21,853 bases of DNA from Basidiobolus ranarum (Eukaryota; Basidiobolomycota; Basidiobolomycetes; Basidiobolales): positions 1 through 21,853 of the forward strand of contig JASJQH010007070.1 in assembly GCA_040143965.1 (NCBI GenBank), given 5' to 3'. The notes below the pieces were generated by a model that was given only the letters and a program-made list of their open reading frames with translations, did not search any database and had not been told where the DNA came from. The stretch's first letter is position 1. Each line of letters opens with the position of its first letter. The position numbers were made by a program, and so were the translations under genes. This document shows, piece after piece, positions 20,243 to 21,853 of the stretch.

Positions 20243-20251
20243 TTATCAGAT
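20243..20251 (-). promoter_or_regulatory. ATCWGATAA iron-regulator (SreA/Fep1-type GATA) site
   Basis: The minus strand reads ATCTGATAA, a perfect match to the ATCWGATAA consensus of fungal iron-responsive GATA repressors (SreA, Sre1, Urbs1, Fep1). It lies 78 bp upstream of the NRPS ATG and in gene orientation. A second core, TGATAA, lies at 20302-20307 on the same strand. Such repressors shut off siderophore genes in high iron, which fits the EntF-like product. Binding is inferred. Confidence 0.6.
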
Positions 20252-20301
20252 ATTCGTCATCACACAGTTGCTTGGATCTTTACTACAATCAGCTCTTTAG
20301 C

Positions 20302-20307
20302 TTATCA
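20302..20307 (-). promoter_or_regulatory. Second TGATAA GATA-factor core upstream of the NRPS
   Basis: TGATAA, followed by G, on the minus strand about 137 bp before the ATG. It matches HGATAR. Paired GATA cores are usual in iron-regulated fungal promoters, but six-base cores are common by chance. Confidence 0.35.
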
Positions 20308-20373
20308 TTCAATAGCACGTATGACTAGCCATCAAAGTGAGCAGGCAGTATGAGCGATGTGTGTCACCTACAC

Positions 20374-20384
20374 TATATATATAT
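20374..20384 (-). promoter_or_regulatory. TATA-like run of the NRPS promoter
   Basis: An alternating TA run about 210 bp upstream of the ATG, beyond both GATA cores. If used, the GATA sites would lie downstream of it in the 5' leader. Confidence 0.3.
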
Positions 20385-20619
20385 CAGAATATTGCACCGA
20401 ATAGTCCCCGCCCTCCCCGATTTGGATATAAATAAATAGCAACTTCAGATCGACGATCTCATGTGTTATATCAGGTGGCATAAAGTCCAACTTATTCCAA
20501 CTTAATTAGCATACTTTAACTTGATTTGATTGAACCATTTGGCTAACTTAAACGTAATGTGATTTAGCCTAACCCTGTGGAGATGATTTATACTTTTAGA
20601 GTGTCACTAACTCACAATG

Positions 20620-20674
20620 AGTTAAACAGTCAAAAATTCATTTAGGGTTGGGTAAGTTAAACAGTCAAAAATTC
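20620..20674. repeat. 20-bp exact direct repeat, 35-bp period
   Basis: AGTTAAACAGTCAAAAATTC occurs at 20620-20639 and again at 20655-20674, with a 15-bp spacer that contains TTAGGGTT. Confidence 0.95.
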
Positions 20675-20950
20675 TTTATATAAACATAAAAAGTTTAATA
20701 CAATAATTTTTTCAAAATCATAGCACACTCGTTTTAGGACTCAAGTAAGTACCCCATTTAAAATAAGAGTAGAGCACAAACATAGTACAAAGTGAGTTTA
20801 AACATTTCTAAAATCACTTTACTGTATTCATAAGAAATCAAGATAAAAAGGTGACTTCCAAATGAGCTAACTATCAATTAAAGGTAGCATTATTAATATT
20901 GTTATGTCGCTGTGGCTGAATGAACCAGTATTGACCAAAGATCTCGAAGA

Positions 20951-20976
20951 ATTGCGTATCTAGATTGCGTATCTAG
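20951..20976. repeat. 13-bp tandem repeat
   Basis: ATTGCGTATCTAG is repeated twice head to tail without change. A simple slippage duplication is likely. Confidence 0.95.
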
Positions 20977-21779
20977 ATAAATTTGCATATATATCTTTCA
21001 GATTCATGCGGATTTGGAGTGATAGTGAGTTTGAGAGATGCTATTATTTTGATTTCTGAAAGCTTTAGCTGGGGGATGATACTCTAGTAAGTAATGAATC
21101 GCATACCAATATAAGATGTTATCTTAGCTTGAATGTGATCATATATTTCTGCAACTTACTATGCATTTACCTAAACTATCTAACTATATTATTACAGGCG
21201 TAATCAATGCTATAATATGGGAGCAGCTACGAACACCTCGGCATATATTTTTACAAACAAAAAGAAGGGTTTGTGCCGACAATCGCCATTGATTTGCTCT
21301 CTGATCCTTGCCCTCTGTATATAGAGTTGAATAACGATAATAAGAAAAATACAAGCAATTTAGAATCCCAAATAGAGATCGAATAATGTACCCATGTTGA
21401 GCATATAGAATAGTATTAGATGGTTGGTTGAATAGAGATCATGGTTATCAGGTCAAATCTAATGGTGAAGTGTTTTCACTAATGGCAGTAACGACAGAAT
21501 AACTCCTCTTAACTTGATTATCGTATGGAAGTGTATGTTGATTCTCGTATGAAAGTGGCCTGTTTGTCACAACAACATCGAAATCAAACTTCTCAATTGA
21601 GTCGCATTGTCTTTATGAAACCCAGTAAAATAGTAACAACACTTGGATTATAAATTCTATCTATTTAGCAAGGGCATTTATTGTTCTAATCAATTATTTT
21701 ACAACACCTTGAGTTTTGTTTGATTTTCAGTCGTTGTTTCTTAGGGTTAGGGGGGAGACAGTCACCCAAAGGTGAAATC

Positions 21780-21785
21780 TTTATT
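21780..21785 (-). terminator. Poly(A) signal of a possible minus-strand gene at the right edge
   Basis: AATAAA on the minus strand, 25 nt after the stop of the short frame at 21810-21853. Confidence 0.35.
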
Positions 21786-21809
21786 TCAAACAAAACAAAG
21801 AAGCCATAA

Positions 21810-21853
21810 CTACTTTTGTAGTTTCTTAACTAATGTATGGAGATCAGGAGTAT
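21810..21853 (-). CDS. Possible last codons of a minus-strand gene cut by the right edge
   Basis: The minus strand reads TPDLHTLVKKLQK and then TAG at 21812-21810, followed 25 nt later by AATAAA. The ending has the amphipathic look of a C-terminal helix and faintly resembles the end of the NRPS thioesterase (HVEALAQKLQ). Thirteen residues are too few to prove a gene, and the rest lies outside the window. Confidence 0.25.
   Translation of the reverse strand, partial: TPDLHTLVKKLQK

Larger units (their letters stand above)
20166..21809. other. AT-rich upstream region of the NRPS, no gene recognised
   Basis: About 1.6 kb. It begins with the NRPS promoter (GATA sites, TA run, a C-rich patch at 20406-20418) and continues as AT-rich sequence with short direct repeats at 20620 and 20951. 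I looked on the minus strand for the missing condensation lobe (an HHxxxDG motif) and found no frame that could hold it. A 54-codon open frame at 21448-21612 (minus) is not supported as a gene. Confidence 0.5.

Noticed and set aside
21448-21612. Minus-strand 54-codon frame (DFDVVVTNRPLSYENQ)
   Set aside because: It looks slightly protein-like, but has no ATG near its start, no matching exon at intron-like distance, and lies after the probable gene end at 21810. It could be a relic.

Overview
The window looks like nuclear DNA of an early-diverging filamentous fungus. The genes are dense, with short introns (39 to 119 nt) and AATAAA signals after the stops. The proteins are fungal (an AspB/Cdc3-type septin, an Spf1-type P5A ATPase, an Rsm1/NIPA-type zinc-finger protein), but one gene carries a textbook U12-type AT-AC intron, which most Dikarya lack. 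Together with an intron-free, bacterial-style, EntF-like NRPS, this fits a zygomycete-grade fungus. Basidiobolus, for which bacterial-origin siderophore NRPS genes have been reported, is my best guess. This is an inference, not a proven identity.

Layout, left to right: (1) a CsbD-like stress protein on the minus strand, cut by the left edge, with a decayed copy about 1 kb away (1085-1283). (2) An AMMECR1-family gene of seven exons (1968-3032), including a 9-nt microexon. (3) A secreted tyrosinase-like protein of three exons (3652-4995) in which two of the six copper-ligand histidines are replaced. (4) A secreted, very acidic Gly/Ser/Asp/Tyr repeat protein (5593-7239). (5) A C3HC zinc-finger protein of seven exons (7482-9091) with the U12-type intron. 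(6) An Spf1/ATP13A1 P5A ATPase of five exons (9515-13326) whose ATG is split by an intron. (7) A Cdc3/AspB-type septin of thirteen exons (13817-15921). (8) Convergent with it, an intronless A-T-TE NRPS with only part of a condensation domain (16629-20165, minus), predicted to activate serine, with a perfect ATCWGATAA iron-regulator site upstream. (9) An AT-rich stretch with short repeats, and possibly the last codons of another minus-strand gene at the right edge.

Most genes are unrelated housekeeping loci. The NRPS with its GATA-type site is the one part that reads as an accessory trait (a siderophore-like function). The tyrosinase-like and acidic repeat proteins are neighbouring secreted proteins that may both belong to the cell surface, but nothing here proves that they work together. 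I recognised no transposon, retroelement, tRNA, rRNA or CRISPR array. Exon boundaries were placed by eye from GT-AG (or AT-AC) signals, an open frame and family alignment from memory; every multi-exon model adds up to a whole number of codons.
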